Source: Cytidiella melzeri
Lineage: Eukaryota > Basidiomycota > Agaricomycetes > Polyporales > Irpicaceae
Assembly: GCA_022592445.1 (NCBI GenBank)
Contig: JABYQR010000053.1
Coordinates: forward strand, 1 to 64,000
Length of the DNA: 64,000 nucleotides
Direction of reading: 5' to 3'
Each line of letters opens with the position of its first letter. Positions within the stretch are counted from its first letter, which is position 1. A program made the translations under genes and the position numbers. Positions 52,415 through 64,000 of this stretch are shown in pieces. The notes beneath the pieces are model-generated. The model worked only from the letters and a program-made list of their open reading frames with translations. It was not told the origin of the DNA and made no database searches.

Positions 52415-55400
52415 TTAGAAATTGAGGAGGGAGGCCCGCTCTTCTCTGACCAAGAACAAAATCAGGAATTTGCACCCGTCGTTTTTCTTCCTGAGCACTG
52501 CTTCGCGGACTTGGTTTGCATACACAGACTGTTGTGGGGGAAAAATCGCCTGCAGTTGCTTCCACGTGTTGTCGTCGTTGATCCAGGTGGTGTTCTTGGA
52601 CATTTCCTCGAATACTAGAGTGGGCACATCGACTGCAACGATGGGCATCGTAGACTGAAGCATAGTGTTCTTCAACGCGTCGCGCAATTCGACGGCTTTC
52701 ACTAGCGTCAGCACAAAGCACCCGCTGAAGCACCTGGTCAAGCGTACCTCTTTCCATGAAGATTTGCTTGGTCTGTTTCCGCTGCTTCTTCGCATCACTC
52801 GGCGTGACCAGTTGTATGTTAGAGTCGCCGCTCTCCTTGGCTGGACCGATCGATTGCGAACTCTCAGTTACCCACGATGCGCCAGAAATCGAGGCATCAA
52901 TGCGCTTCTGCTCAGCAATCTCCCGTAGCAGGTATGGGACCAGTTCATGGCGAGACACTTTGAAGGACATTAGTTGAGCAGAGGCCTCTATAATTTGAAA
53001 GAACGTACTAGAGTCTTCGGTCTTGTTCAGAATGCCCTTCACCTTGAACGCAGGAAGGTCCCTGCGATGCAGCCTCGCACGGGGATATACAATGAACCTA
53101 GCAGCCATAAGTCATCGGAAGCACCAGCGCAGAGAGATCCTACACACAATATACCCTCCCGTGAACATTGCTCGATGATGTTCTCTCCTTCCGCCCCGCC
53201 AAACTCATACATCATGTCCGCGCTGATATTGTTCCGCCACAAAAAGGACGTCACCTCTAGCCGCTCGGACAACGTGCCGTCGAGGTCGAATGGGTGAGCA
53301 GCAACGTAGACATCGCATCTTCGAGGGCTCCAGTGGCCGTAAGAGCGATGGGTTTTCAAAGAATCCTTCAGAGAGGAGCTTTGGAAAGCCGCCAGCGCCG
53401 CAGCTATCTTCTCCAGCGAGATCTGCATCCCGACAGCGCAAATTCCATCCGACCTCGATTTGACAGGAGAAAAGCCGCTAATGTAGTTCTCATATCTTTC
53501 GTGCAGTTTAGTTCCAAACGTCAGAGGTACAGCTAGTTGTTGGAAACTTACCGGCCACCTGTCGCGAGAATGTCCCATCTCTTCTGGTTGGTCGACTGTC
53601 CTTTCACGACTTCGAAACAGATCCCATCAAAGAACGTCTGCTTGGTCCTGAGCAAAGCGAGCGGTTTGAATATGATAGGACGTTTGACGCCAATAGCCAT
53701 CGCAAGCTGTATCGTGCTTCGGATTTCTCGCAATGGCTCGTTGATCGAGCTTGAAAATGACGGCGATATCTTTTCCAGACGTGCACAGACAACATCTACA
53801 TCCGCGCCTGCGCTAACTCTGTCAGAGATATCCGCGATTGTCGCTACAAGTACTGACCTCCCTCGAACAAAGTCTCTAGCAGGTCCGCCGAATTGCGACT
53901 GATCGCCCTGTCGAGTAATAGTTGGCGTCTTTGCGACGACGACGCGTTCGTCTGCAGAAGGATCTTCTGCACCTCTGACCAGGAGGACAGTGAGATGTGA
54001 TCAAAGACGGCAGCGTGGACTAGATGCCATCAAGGTGAGCACCAGAAACGTCAAGGATTTGCGTTACTCACTCTTGGTGTGGGTGAGCTGCACTTCGTAC
54101 TTGTCGAGATTCGCAAAGCTGTTCAAGCAGTCGTTGACGATAGAAATAGCCTCAGCTGTCGAAGCGCTGGGGCCGTAAGCCATGTCCTGAGTAATGATGT
54201 CGAAGATGGCTGCTTTGGATGTCTTTGGGTGACCAGCAACAGGACTAGTTCAGTCTTAGTATATCGCAGCAAAAACGAATGAAAAGAGATTTTGCAGCTT
54301 ACTCGGGCTTATAAATATCGCCGATGTGGTAACGTTTGATGCGACGTATGCCAATACGAGCCGCCAGCCGAGCGAAGGGGGCAAACAAGTTTTCCGGAAG
54401 ACACACTGCCTTGCCATTACGGTCCAAAAACATCGCTCGGGATGAGTCTTCCTCCTTGTTGAGAACTGGCAAAAGTAGAGGAGGTTCCATATCGACTGCG
54501 CCGTGTAAACGGAATATTTGTGTCATGCGATCGTGGACTATCCCGTTCAATACAGCATGCTCCGGGACGTCGCCACTGTCGTACAGAAAGCTATGACCAG
54601 GATCTGGCTTTTGCTCGAACAAAGCAGTCAACATGGATTGTCGGTAGGGTGAATCTGACTTCACTGTGGGGGAGATGTCAGTAAACGCCGCGATACGAAA
54701 CCAGTCGTCGCACCGATCATTCCGAGAGTGTTCTTAAAGTGCTCGTCCTCAACTTTGGGGGGCAACAAGGGACTTTCTGAGAGTTCAACCGCAGTCGGTC
54801 GCTTAGAGGGGTCGTGTTGAAGCAGCCAAGTGATGACTGACAAATTGTTTAGATCCTGGTGTCGGCTGAGAAGATACACATACTTTGCTTCTGCCTTGTC
54901 CGACGAGCGTCCCAATCTGACGGGAAAATGATCTCTGGCTTCCTCAAGTCCTGCAATGTCTTGTAACGCTCAAAGTCGGTCGTGAACTTGTAGTTCATTT
55001 CGAAGAACACAATCTGCGAAACCCTTGAATTCGCGCAGCAGTGATATGAAGTAACGGCACCTACTCCAAGGCTGTACATGTCTGCCTTGGCAGCAGCACG
55101 ATTCAGAGGTCTCTTCTCCCCAGATCGTAATTCCGGTGCCATGTAGAACAGCGTGCCACCAACTGCAGAAATAAGAAAGTGTGACATGAGAGAGCATCTA
55201 GGGAGTTACCTAAGCTGTGGTGGGATTTGTCTACAGGGTACGGCTGCTCGAAGTCCAAAGGCTCTATGGCGTCAAGGTCGAAGGTTGCCAGACCGAAGTC
55301 GCCGACTACAATGCAAGTGAGCGATGAACGTCGCCGCATACGCTATATGCTCACTTTTACAGTCTCCGCGTGCATCTGGTAGTAGCTATGAGCATCGGGG

Positions 55401-58400
55401 CTTTGACCACTGAAATGGCACAGCGATTAGCTCACCGATAAAGATGTTGGTTCCCTTGATATCGCGATGGATCTACGGAATAACGAGTCAATTCCCTTGG
55501 TAACCTGATACAGATGATGTATATACTTACGACGTTCAGGCTGGACATGTAAACCAGCGCCTCCACTATCTGCAAGAACAATCGCCAGGCTTCTTCTTCA
55601 GAGATCCCCTCCTTGACGAGCTACGACAGAAATTCAGCAGTATAATCTTCCACTAAAACTGCATACATACCTCCTGCAGCGTCTGGCGTTCGACATATTC
55701 CTACCAAAAATGTTGAGCGGCGAGTTGCAGGGATAATTCACACGAGGGGACATTACCATCTGAATGAACAACGTCTTCGAAAGCTTGGGAACAGGCGTCA
55801 GTATGTCATTCACATAACGTCCTCTACGCGGAAATTCGTCTTCTGTGTCGCCTTCAGAACTCCTAGCAGTACCGCTGCCCTCCAAGTCGCTCTCGTCTTC
55901 AGAATCAGGCGTCTCCCCACCCGAAAAGTGGACGCTGGCCTCATCTTCAAAATCGGATTCCTCCTCGTTGTTCGAGAAGTGAATGTTAGGCTCATCTTCA
56001 AAATCGACCTCTTCGCTGTTGGTGAAGTGAATGTTAGGAAAGCTGTGGCCGTTCGAGGGAGGAGGGACTTTAGTCCAGTTGATCGCCACCGGATTGTTTT
56101 CGTCAAAGGAGCTTTCCAAGGAGTACGCGTCGATAGAGGATCCTACGGCGGAGCTCGTGGTCGAGACTGTGTCCGTGTACTCGAACCAAGTGGTGTAGTA
56201 CCGAACGATGAAGCGATGGTTGAGCCTGCTCAGCGTGCTGACTTCGCGAATAATTGTCTCGTCACTCTGACTCGAGCGCAGCATAATCTTCTTAACTAAT
56301 TATTAACCAAGTGTGAGCCTCAAATGTGCGTACAGTCGACGAAATCTCCTACCTGCATAAATTCGCTTGTCTATCTTGTTTCTCGCCTTGACAACTCTTC
56401 CAAAACCTCCCCTCCCCTACAAGACTTTAGCAACCATTATGCGTGAGTGTACTTGAGCACACTTACCACGAACTCAAGCTCTTGCCAATCTTCTTTCCAC
56501 CTGCTAGTTGATCGAGTAGCCGGCCGGTACGTCATATAGTCGATCGGTGGTGAACCACTGACGCCGCCACCAGGTATCGGTGTAGTGGGGGTGAAGCCTT
56601 ACGAGCAACAATGTCAATACATGCTTGACGCGGCTCAGATCAGTCATACCGTTGATAGCAATGGCTGGTGTTTTCAAAGTGTCCACAAGCGGGATACCCG
56701 CCAAGCTCACCATCAACGAACTAGCCGACACCCCTTTCTTGGCTGAGACTACCATGTTCAGGATTTGTTGCTGCATAGTCAATGAGATGGTGGCTATGGG
56801 AGATATATCAACGTCTTCCTTGGCGCGGTAGGAGGACAAGTGCATACAATTACGCAGTGCTTCGTGCACGTCTCGATAGCGGTTCATGACATCGAGGCCC
56901 ATTAACATCTGGAGGAGGACAATCCCCACTGCATGAATATCACGGCTGCGGGTGTACACGAGTGGAGAATCGATTGCGTCTTTATGCATCCTATGAAAGT
57001 ACTTAACGGAATGATTATCTGAGCAAAAAGGGTAGTCTCCTCACCAGCCATCAGGGATAGGACAATCAGGTACATTGGATCGCGCGGAGAAAGGGTCAGA
57101 GCGATTCATGTCCAAAAGTTGAACATAATAAGCAACTTTGTGCACTTTCACGCATTTCGGCTGTCCGAGGCTGGGGGCCACGAGACCGACACAGCAGGTA
57201 TCAAGACCGCGGTGGATCAAGTCTGCGGTATGAATGGCGTTCAGTGCCGAGAGGAGTTGAGTAAGGTAATCCTGAAAACGAGAGATTCTTTGAGCTCTCA
57301 GCACGAAATAATACGGACATATGCCCTACCGTTGCCCTCGATTCTCTCACATGATCACAATCCTCCAGGATGTCATGCAGTGTCACAGAAGGCCGTCTCT
57401 CGCGCAGAATGGACAGGCGAGAGGGACTGGAAGTGTTCGAGAGGGTAAGCTTCACGGCTAAAACCGATAGAAGATGAGCGTGTCTGAGTCGAGTGAGCCG
57501 CAGGCACTCCGTCTCGAGCTGCCTCAGTTTCCTGCGTCCCTGAGCCGTAGAGTAGTACTTTGACTCGAAATTAACAGTAAAAAGTTCGAATTGCAGGGAG
57601 CTCGCTCCTTCGCCGTCTACGACAGGCTCTGCTTGGAAAACAGTTCCCAGCAATTCTGTACCATATGAGTATAATGTGTGTGTATTGTCGGACGGCAATC
57701 ACCTTTCTCTGGGTGGAACAAGCTGACTTTTCGGAAACGCAATCCCTGCCATTCAATATCTTGGGCGAATGTCTCTGACGACGTCCTGGGACCATCCTCC
57801 TCGTCCATAGGTACCTCAGTCACGTCTGACATAGCACGTTTACGCATTTGATGCAGTTTCTCCGCGTTCAATCGGATCTCCTCCTCTATGACTTGTTCCC
57901 TCTGCCGCTCGCGTTCGTTCGCGTGCTCTGCCTCTGCCTCTTGCCGTTGCTTGCGCTCCTACACGTTACGGTTATGCTATTTCCACGTTGCAGAAACGCA
58001 GATACTTGCCTGCTCTTCTTCGTATGCACGGCGAGCCATCTGTACAGCCAGCGACCCGATAGGTTCCGTGGATGGACGCACGTTCGCAGTAAGCCAAGCC
58101 TGCGCTGCGTCGATGGCCTATTGCATGCAGCTGATTAGATTTCATATGCGGCGAGAATAAGATACGAGGGTATGAGATGTTGGACAGGCTGCAGCGCTAC
58201 TCCGTTCACAGGAGTCCCCGACGAAGCTCGGTTTGAGCTATGATATATGCAACTGATAGGCCGTACCTTCCTCGCAGTATCAGCGCTCCTGCACACTAAA
58301 GTCGCCACGACCCATCGACCACCATAGCTGTCGCAAGACACTCACCTCAAAAACCATCTCCGAGTCCTTCAATGTCTGTACATGTTCCTGTATTGCCTGC

Positions 58401-58800
58401 AAGACCGCATTGAGTTGGGCCGCTTTCAAACCCGCTGTGGGCGGTTGTACAGTGAAGGCTGGCGCTGCCAGCTTTGGATAAGTCTTTGGGAGTCTACAAT
58501 CGCTCATGCGAGTATGAGCACAGAAGTAGAGCGCAGATTAGGGAACGTACTTGACGTGTAGACTGAAAAACGTGTCCTCTGCGTGCTTTGGGTCGGGATG
58601 TCTGACTCGAATAACAAACTCTGGCAGTCGAGGTGCACCCTAATGCGACAGAAAGTTGGCCGTGGCCACAATTGTACAGTATTCTGAATGAGACGCACCT
58701 TCCAAACCTTGGGAGGGTCGCACTCGACGAAGTCATTACCGTAGATACTCTTGAGCGCGTAGATCTCTGTCTGCTGTCGATCTTGAATTCCAGGATCCAT
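52415..58800 (-). CDS. GCN2: eIF2-alpha kinase Gcn2, full domain set
   Basis: A multi-exon gene starting MDPGIQDRQQTEIYALKSIYG. Domains in order are RWD (58800-58270), a charged coiled-coil ERKQRQEAEAEHANERERQR (57950), and a pseudokinase (57700-56530) whose catalytic loop is degenerate (LIHRGLDTC). The active kinase (56450-54680) has GRGGFGRVVKARNKIDKRIYA, VKKIMLR, an acidic insert (56100-55800), IHRDIKGTNIFIGDFGLATFD, GGTLFYMAPEL and DPSKRPTAVELSESPLLP. A HisRS-like domain follows (54660-53000; KYHIGDIYKPE-type and MTQIFRLHGAVDMEPPLLLP), then a C-terminal domain ending VREERASLLNF. Gcn2 senses uncharged tRNA on ribosomes and phosphorylates eIF2-alpha to induce the GCN4-type response. All expected parts are present. 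Exact exon joins are not listed. Confidence 0.93.
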
Positions 58801-59474
58801 GGCAGTGGTTAACCAAGAGAGGTGAGCTTGAGACTTAAGTGGGGAGGGCCTTGATGGACCTCAGCACCTTAAGCCGCCACGAACATTGCGCCTTTGTTGT
58901 TGTGGCAGGCGGTCGTGTCGTGGCTGAAAGACAGAAAGCGTGGCCGCCATATACAAGCGCCGGCGACCATAGCATCACGTCACTGTGACATAGATGTGAC
59001 GAGGCTATCGGTGATCGTGACTTGTGTGACATGTTCATCATGGCATCAATCCGCACGCATCAGTCGGGACAGGCACATATCTTTTCCATGTTTTTTTTTC
59101 AGCACCAGTGGGTATGTCGGAATTGTCTCGGAGTGGTGGGGGTGAACTTACAAGCGTAAAACTCGACGCCTGTGGTACTACAGACATATGTAGTATGCTA
59201 TGTGCGGCAGGCGCAAATTGGGAGACATTCAAGTCACGGTCTACAGTATGCGACCCGAAGCAAGAGGGACGGAAGGACGCCATCTTATCTTATCTTATCT
59301 TTGCAGATGTGTAGATCATGATCGGTTCACCGGCTGATCGGCTTTACTCGGGCCTTGGTAAATCGTCATAAGCTACTTAAAAGTGGCACTGCTCTAATAA
59401 ATACTTTATGCACTCTCGGACATCTCTCCTCTGTCTCTTCCTCCCCTCACCAACTCCCCTTCCCGTCTCCACGC
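58801..59474. other. Divergent promoter region of GCN2 and the F-box gene
   Basis: No gene seen. It contains a CTTATCTTATCTTATCTTTG run (59283-59302), i.e. repeated GATA-factor-like sites (GATAAG on the minus strand). These would fit nitrogen-responsive control but are unproven. Confidence 0.45.
59283..59302 (-). promoter_or_regulatory. Cluster of GATA sites
   Basis: Three tandem TTATC units on the plus strand equal GATAA on the minus strand. Fungal GATA factors (AreA/Gln3 type) bind paired sites of this kind. The cluster lies between GCN2 and the F-box gene. Confidence 0.4.
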
Positions 59475-60988
59475 ATGACTGATGGTTTGCATACAGGTGC
59501 TACCCTAAGGACAAACACATCCTTCGCCTCCCGCCTTCCACTCGAGCTGCTCGACGCCATCTTGCGATGCGTCCAAGATGAAGACAAATCTCGACTTCAG
59601 CTCGCCCCGCTAGTAAACAGGCGCAGTCTTCCACTAGATCTCACGACATGTCGCCTTGTTTCTCGCCGCTGGGCATCCATCGCGACTCCTCGTCTGTTTG
59701 TCCGCATGGTTGTCAGCAAGGGGGGCGGAAAGACGTTTGAAGGCTTCCTCAACTTCCTCATTACCTCTCCCACCGCAGCCTTTCAGATCAAGTCTCTCAA
59801 GCTCACGGTCTGGACACCGTGCGAAATCGAGGCCGCACTGTCTGCAAAGACCTTGAAGGCGATGCTGCCGTACCTTCCACGATTAGATGAGTTACAACTG
59901 GAGGGAATCAAGCTACTGCCTGCACCTGATATCCGTCGACGCAAGAACTCGATGAAAGCGTTTCGCGCGTATTTGGTGCGGCTGCACTCTCCCTCATTCA
60001 GTCCCTTCCTCCGTCACCGCGTGTTACCTACTACGCGGTCTACCATCTTCACACTACGCAAGCTGTCCCTACGCAAGGTCCGGATGCGCCAGGACTGCAT
60101 TGATCAACTCATCACCATCCTCTCCTCATTCTCCTCAATTGACTTTCTCAACTTCGAAGAGGTCTACATCAGTGACAGCTTCGGGTCCCGGGCACCGGCT
60201 GGTGACTTCTACCCGAATACAATCCTGCGCACGAACCATCTCTTGTTCAAGGAGCTTCACATCCGCGAGACCTCTATTGATCACATCCTACCTCTCCTCG
60301 AAAAGTCCGCCTCCTTCCGCAAGTTCTCGTCGCTCAAGATGAAGCTTGATTTATATCACGACGCTCCACGGCTAGGATGGCTACTCTCCCAGCCTACCAA
60401 TCCGGGAGTCAACCTCACCGAACTCACATTCGATCTCAATGGAATTGCTTGGAAGCGCTCCGCGCTCTCCATCACGGAACAAAGTAACCACATAACCTCC
60501 TTCCCTACGTACGTCGTACTTACTTTTGTCCACTCGCAGGGAATGGCGCCGAGTTGAGTAAAGCACTCGGGGTGTATCTACCGAACCTCCATCGGTTCAA
60601 GTTCATAGGTACAATGCCTACCGACGCGTTCTTCACCGCGACATGGGAACTGCCCCTCCTATTTGTCTCCGAAATGCCACCATCGCTGGCTCACCTCACA
60701 CTCGACCTTGGACACGTCCCCGATCTCGTATGGGAACAGCTCACATTGCACTCTCGCCACCTCCCCAAACTCAAATCCGTGACCGTCATATTGGAGACCC
60801 CTCTTCACGCGATACCTCAAAAGGACCAGGACAGGATCAAGCGGCAAAGCATGGAATTGGAGCAGCGAGGCGTGCTGTATTTTGGTAGCAGCAGCAGTAA
60901 TGAGCCACCGCCGAGCTGTACGCAGTTTGGGTGCGTGGGTGCTTTGACGCTTGCGAGGAGGAGGCATTTGCCGTTGTTTTTGCTCTAG
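59475..60988 (+). CDS. F-box protein
   Basis: Two exons (59475-60483, 60540-60988) give 485 aa. The N-terminal F-box reads SRLPLELLDAILRCVQDEDK...LTTCRLVSRRWASIATPRLF (about 18-75). The rest is a leucine-patterned region with LRKLSLRKVRM, DFLNFEEVYISD and LAHLTLDLGHVPDL, weakly repetitive like the LRR-like arrays of basidiomycete F-box proteins. The F-box would recruit Skp1 of SCF ubiquitin ligases, and the C-terminus would bind a substrate that cannot be guessed. Agaricomycetes carry large expanded families of such genes. The intron position was chosen because only the GTAACC donor at 60484 keeps frame with exon 2. Confidence 0.85.
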
Positions 60989-62143
60989 TACGTGTTTCCG
61001 ATCCGAAATTACGGATCCTTGTTGATATGAGCGTGGGATTGGTTCATCCGTCAGACAATTTGCTTTAGCTGGAACAGGACAATCTATGAGTGTATTATTA
61101 GTAGTTCATATGCATACCCCACCCCTCAGTATCCCTTCATGTCCTCAGGCTTTACGGTTGGACCACCGCATGCTTCATCAGACCATGACTTTCGATTGAC
61201 AGGACTGCAGCTCATTTTGAAAATGACATCGAAGTCGAAGATCACTGCTAGTATGTACGACAGGTCCAAGCCGTTGTCGCATCCATGCACGCAAGGAATC
61301 CTAAGGCACGAAGGCCACATGCCCGTCTGCTCTGCTTCGTGGAGACTGCATACAGGGATGTTCTCCAATATATCAGATAAAGAGGAACAAAAGAACGATA
61401 TGCCAGCGTCACTACTGGCCAGGACGCCAGACCAGTCCCGCACAATGATGATGAAGTTCTCGTGTGTATACAGTACTGCGATGGATGTAGCTGATGAGAG
61501 GCCAGTCACACGTTCGAGAAGAAATGTGATGAACTGGCACGACTCTCATTCTGAGTGCATTATTCTGAAGTGAAGAAATTAAAGGGAATTAAGGGGATAT
61601 CGCGGCCGAAAGGGGAAGTTCGGAGATCGAACACCAGATAACCTTACATAATCACCTCCATAAAAGGTTCTCAACTTCGTTAACGCCATGCGAGAATAAT
61701 ACTCATCGAACAGCGTCGTTTGGAGCGCATCGCGAAGAATTTGTGCAGAATTGTGTGTAAGCTTTGTCAGACGATTGAAAGAGCACTAGACCTATGATGA
61801 GCGAAAAATGGCCGGTCTTCAAGCCCTTACAGTTGTGGAAACGGCTATGGAGCTTTATTCCTGTCGTAGAGGGGACAGAAAGGTCAACATTCATGCTCTG
61901 GATGCTGAAAAGCTCTCCAAAGCAACAGTAAGATCCAAATAGGCAGGTGCACCCAACTTCCCGATAGGGAAGTGACCATCGGACATTAAATTTCCGGGTC
62001 TCCCCATGAGCCAGTTGGCCGCTCCTTCTTTGTCTCCCCCCACCCGCCTCCACTTTCTTCCCAAAACAAGGGGAAGAAAGAGTGAGCCTTGTCACACACA
62101 AAGGCCCTAAACCTTCCCCGCGCGTCATTGTTCTGCATAAACA
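60989..62143. other. Intergenic region with doubtful overlapping ORFs
   Basis: Two overlapping ORFs on opposite strands (plus 61139-61573, 144 aa; minus 61126-61509, 127 aa) have no recognisable domain and cannot both be genes. I call neither. Confidence 0.35.
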
Positions 62144-63135
62144 ATGCCTGTCACGCCTGGCATGTGCCTCACCACCGCATTCGCCGAGAAGTGTAGCCTC
62201 AGCGACCGTACCGATGACATCCAGATTCCGTCTGAGGTAGAGGCACGCCCCGAGAACCTTGTAACCCTTGGCGAGGTGGCTCGCCGCACCGTTCGGTTCA
62301 ACAAATGGGCATACGTCGCCGATGCCATCGAGGGTGGGGATTGGCGGAGCAGTACTGCGAAGCTCACCACTGCCATGGTGAATGCTGCCATTCGGAAGGA
62401 GAAAGAAGAGTACATCCATTCAGATGAAGAGATACTCCTAAAGAAGGAAGCCAAGGCGAACAAGGCAGCCAACTCGGTCACCTTGATGTACATGGAGAGC
62501 TTCCATGGACCAGGCGCAGTCCCACATTCCAAGCACGTCAGTCTGGAGATTTGCGAGACAGGCGCATCTCCCGTTAGTGACAACGTCTCGGAGGACCTGA
62601 ATGTCAGGCAGGAACTGATGGAGCTGAAGGGTCACCGGGTGAGGAAGGCTAGGACTCAAGTCCAAGTCCAAGAACTCGGTAAGTGCTTCAGTCGATGCTC
62701 CACATTCGAGTAGATACTCACCACATCCCCAGAAGTCTCCGTCTCTCGTGTCGTTGAGGGGTCGTCTAGTACCTATGGGTCCTCTTCTGCTGCAGCTGAG
62801 AGTTCATTCTTCCACCCGGATGACATCCCGGTCGAGGTCCCGCTCTGGACGCCTACTTTGACCAACGATGACGGGTCTGAGTACTCTGTAGGACCTATGA
62901 CCCCTCCCGACGAGAGGAACCCCCTGGAGCTTTGTCCAACTTTGCCATACAGCAGCGCAGTCGGTACGTGGTTCCATCGTAGTCCCGAGTAAACGATATG
63001 CTAACTGTTCGGACAGGACGTGGTCGCACCCGCAGGAGCGGCGGTTCCAAGAGGCCAGTCTTCCAAAGCGCGAGCACCTTCACCTCCGAATGGCAGCTGC
63101 CCGGGGGTGGGAACGCTGTGCTGGACGGGTTCTGA
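62144..63135 (+). CDS. Hypothetical 294-aa protein
   Basis: Three exons (62144-62678, 62733-62963, 63017-63135) give 294 aa. I recognise no domain. Residues about 40-120 are helical and charged (GEVARRTVRFNKWAYVADAI...AAIRKEKEEYIHSDEEILLKKEAKANKAA). The C-terminal half is Ser/Pro/acidic and disordered and ends with an Arg-rich box GRGRTRRSGGSKRP that could be a nuclear localisation signal. No signal peptide or membrane segment is present. Confidence 0.7.
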
Positions 63136-63886
63136 GCCCGCCTTGTCGCGCGAAAAGCCGAGAGACGCTGCTGCTGTGAAGCATCCCACACACGTTGTGA
63201 CGATACTTGTGTGGAGATGATGAAAGGAAATTGGATGATAAGGGCCCAAAGGAACTGCACCACCACTTGTAACTTGTATTGCTTTTTTTGCTTGCTATCG
63301 TTGTTGTTACTGCTAAAAACTGACCTGAATAAAATATGCTGTTACTCGGATTTTGAACATGCTTTGTGCTGGAAGCTCCTTGGTAGCTCCACGCCACGCG
63401 TGAGCTATGTGCGCCATGGACGCACTCAGCGGAGAGCATCTCCGAGTCTGCCTGGGGAAACACGCATCGTCCTATCTGTCGGTGTGAGGGGTGAGAAGTT
63501 GAACCAGGTTGCCAGTCATGAGCTCATTACATTTGCGACTGTGAACGTTACCGTGCTGTCTCTGCATAGGTTCCAGCTAGTTCGTTGAGTAGCTTGACAC
63601 TGCGTATTGCAAGGATCTTTGCATAGGCGGATTTTCGCATTGGGCGGCTGGCTGGCCACGCACGCAACCTCAGTTCAAGAGGCGCTTCGATTCTAGTCGT
63701 TGAGTTTCAAATTGACTCTTTAAACTATATCGGGGATCGAGTGCACTGTCTACCAAGCGTAATAGAAACATGTATCAACATCTTAGGTTTCTTCACTTTT
63801 CCGTCTAACCAACTATGGGCGACGACGGTTTACGCCGGCAAGCTCAATCAAGGAGAAACGATGCAGCCAACACCGTAGATATAAGA
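63136..63886. other. Convergent 3' region near right edge
   Basis: No supported gene. Short overlapping ORFs only. Confidence 0.4.
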
Positions 63887-64000
63887 CTACATAATTTCGT
63901 CCCATGTTACTTCGAGTGGATCGAAGAATTGTAGAATTCCTCTGTCATCCAAATCTTTCATCGCCGGGTGCTCGGCGAGGGCCTTCCCACACCATTTCTT
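63887..64000 (-). CDS. C-terminal 37 residues of a gene running off the right edge
   Basis: The minus-strand frame reads KKWCGKALAEHPAMKDLDDR then GILQFFDPLEVTWDEIM and a TAG stop at 63887-63889. It is compact, non-repetitive and coding-like, and too short to name. Confidence 0.6.
   Translation of the reverse strand, partial: KKWCGKALAEHPAMKDLDDRGILQFFDPLEVTWDEIM

Noticed and set aside
59355..59474. Longer N-terminus of the F-box protein
   Set aside because: It would start at a non-ATG codon. The first ATG with good context is 59475, just before the F-box.
61126..61573. Overlapping 144-aa and 127-aa ORFs on opposite strands
   Set aside because: No recognisable domain on either strand and no supporting splice or promoter context.
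1..64000. CRISPR arrays, rRNA and tRNA genes
   Set aside because: No spaced short repeats and no convincing tRNA cloverleaf or rRNA sequence were seen. The tRNA-like words belong to the retroelement primer sites.

Overview
The window looks like nuclear DNA of a mushroom-forming basidiomycete (Agaricomycetes). The protein-coding genes carry many very short introns, mostly 48-75 nt with GTRNGY donors and CTRAY-type branch sites. They sit close together on both strands. I recognise fungal housekeeping and signalling genes (eL8, GCN2, CHK1, a type I metacaspase), several serine/proline-rich basidiomycete-type proteins of unknown function, and both class I and class II transposons.

Layout. (1) 1-7.6 kb: a young, complete Ty1/copia element (1479-6667; identical 171-bp LTRs, 5-bp target duplication AAGAG) has inserted into the gag-pol ORF of an older copia element lying in the same orientation. 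(2) 8.7-13.9 kb: a tandem segmental duplication of a secreted SMP-30/gluconolactonase-like gene. The 3' end of a convergent gene was carried along, so the left unit holds only a truncated copy of it. (3) 14.4-17.4 kb: an aldo-keto reductase, a PEBP-family protein and a nearly perfect 190-bp inverted repeat. (4) 18.5-30 kb: a giant disordered protein (about 2058 aa), a small nucleolar-type acidic protein and two paralogues of an undescribed family. (5) 31-40.7 kb: a 19-exon metacaspase, a mitochondrial hotdog thioesterase, CHK1, a third relative of the family in (4), and ribosomal protein eL8. (6) 40.79-44.96 kb: a decayed hAT transposon with an 8-bp target duplication, itself hit by two solo LTRs, each with its own 5-bp target duplication. 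(7) 45-64 kb: a gene-poor stretch, a zinc-finger/Q-rich protein, a small 115-aa protein, a full-length GCN2 kinase, an F-box protein, a lineage-type hypothetical protein, and the 3' end of another gene at the right edge.

How the genes relate. There are no operons. CHK1 (DNA damage), GCN2 (amino-acid starvation and translation control), the metacaspase (stress and proteostasis) and the aldo-keto reductase are independent stress-linked genes. The clearest unusual structures are the transposon nests, the tandem duplication with its GC-donor intron, the 190-bp foldback, and the small family sharing a C-terminal W-x-G-x-W box. Exon joins for most genes were worked out by eye. Summed exon lengths divisible by three support them for both SMP-30 copies, the aldo-keto reductase, PEBP, metacaspase, thioesterase, eL8, F-box, acidic and 115-aa proteins.
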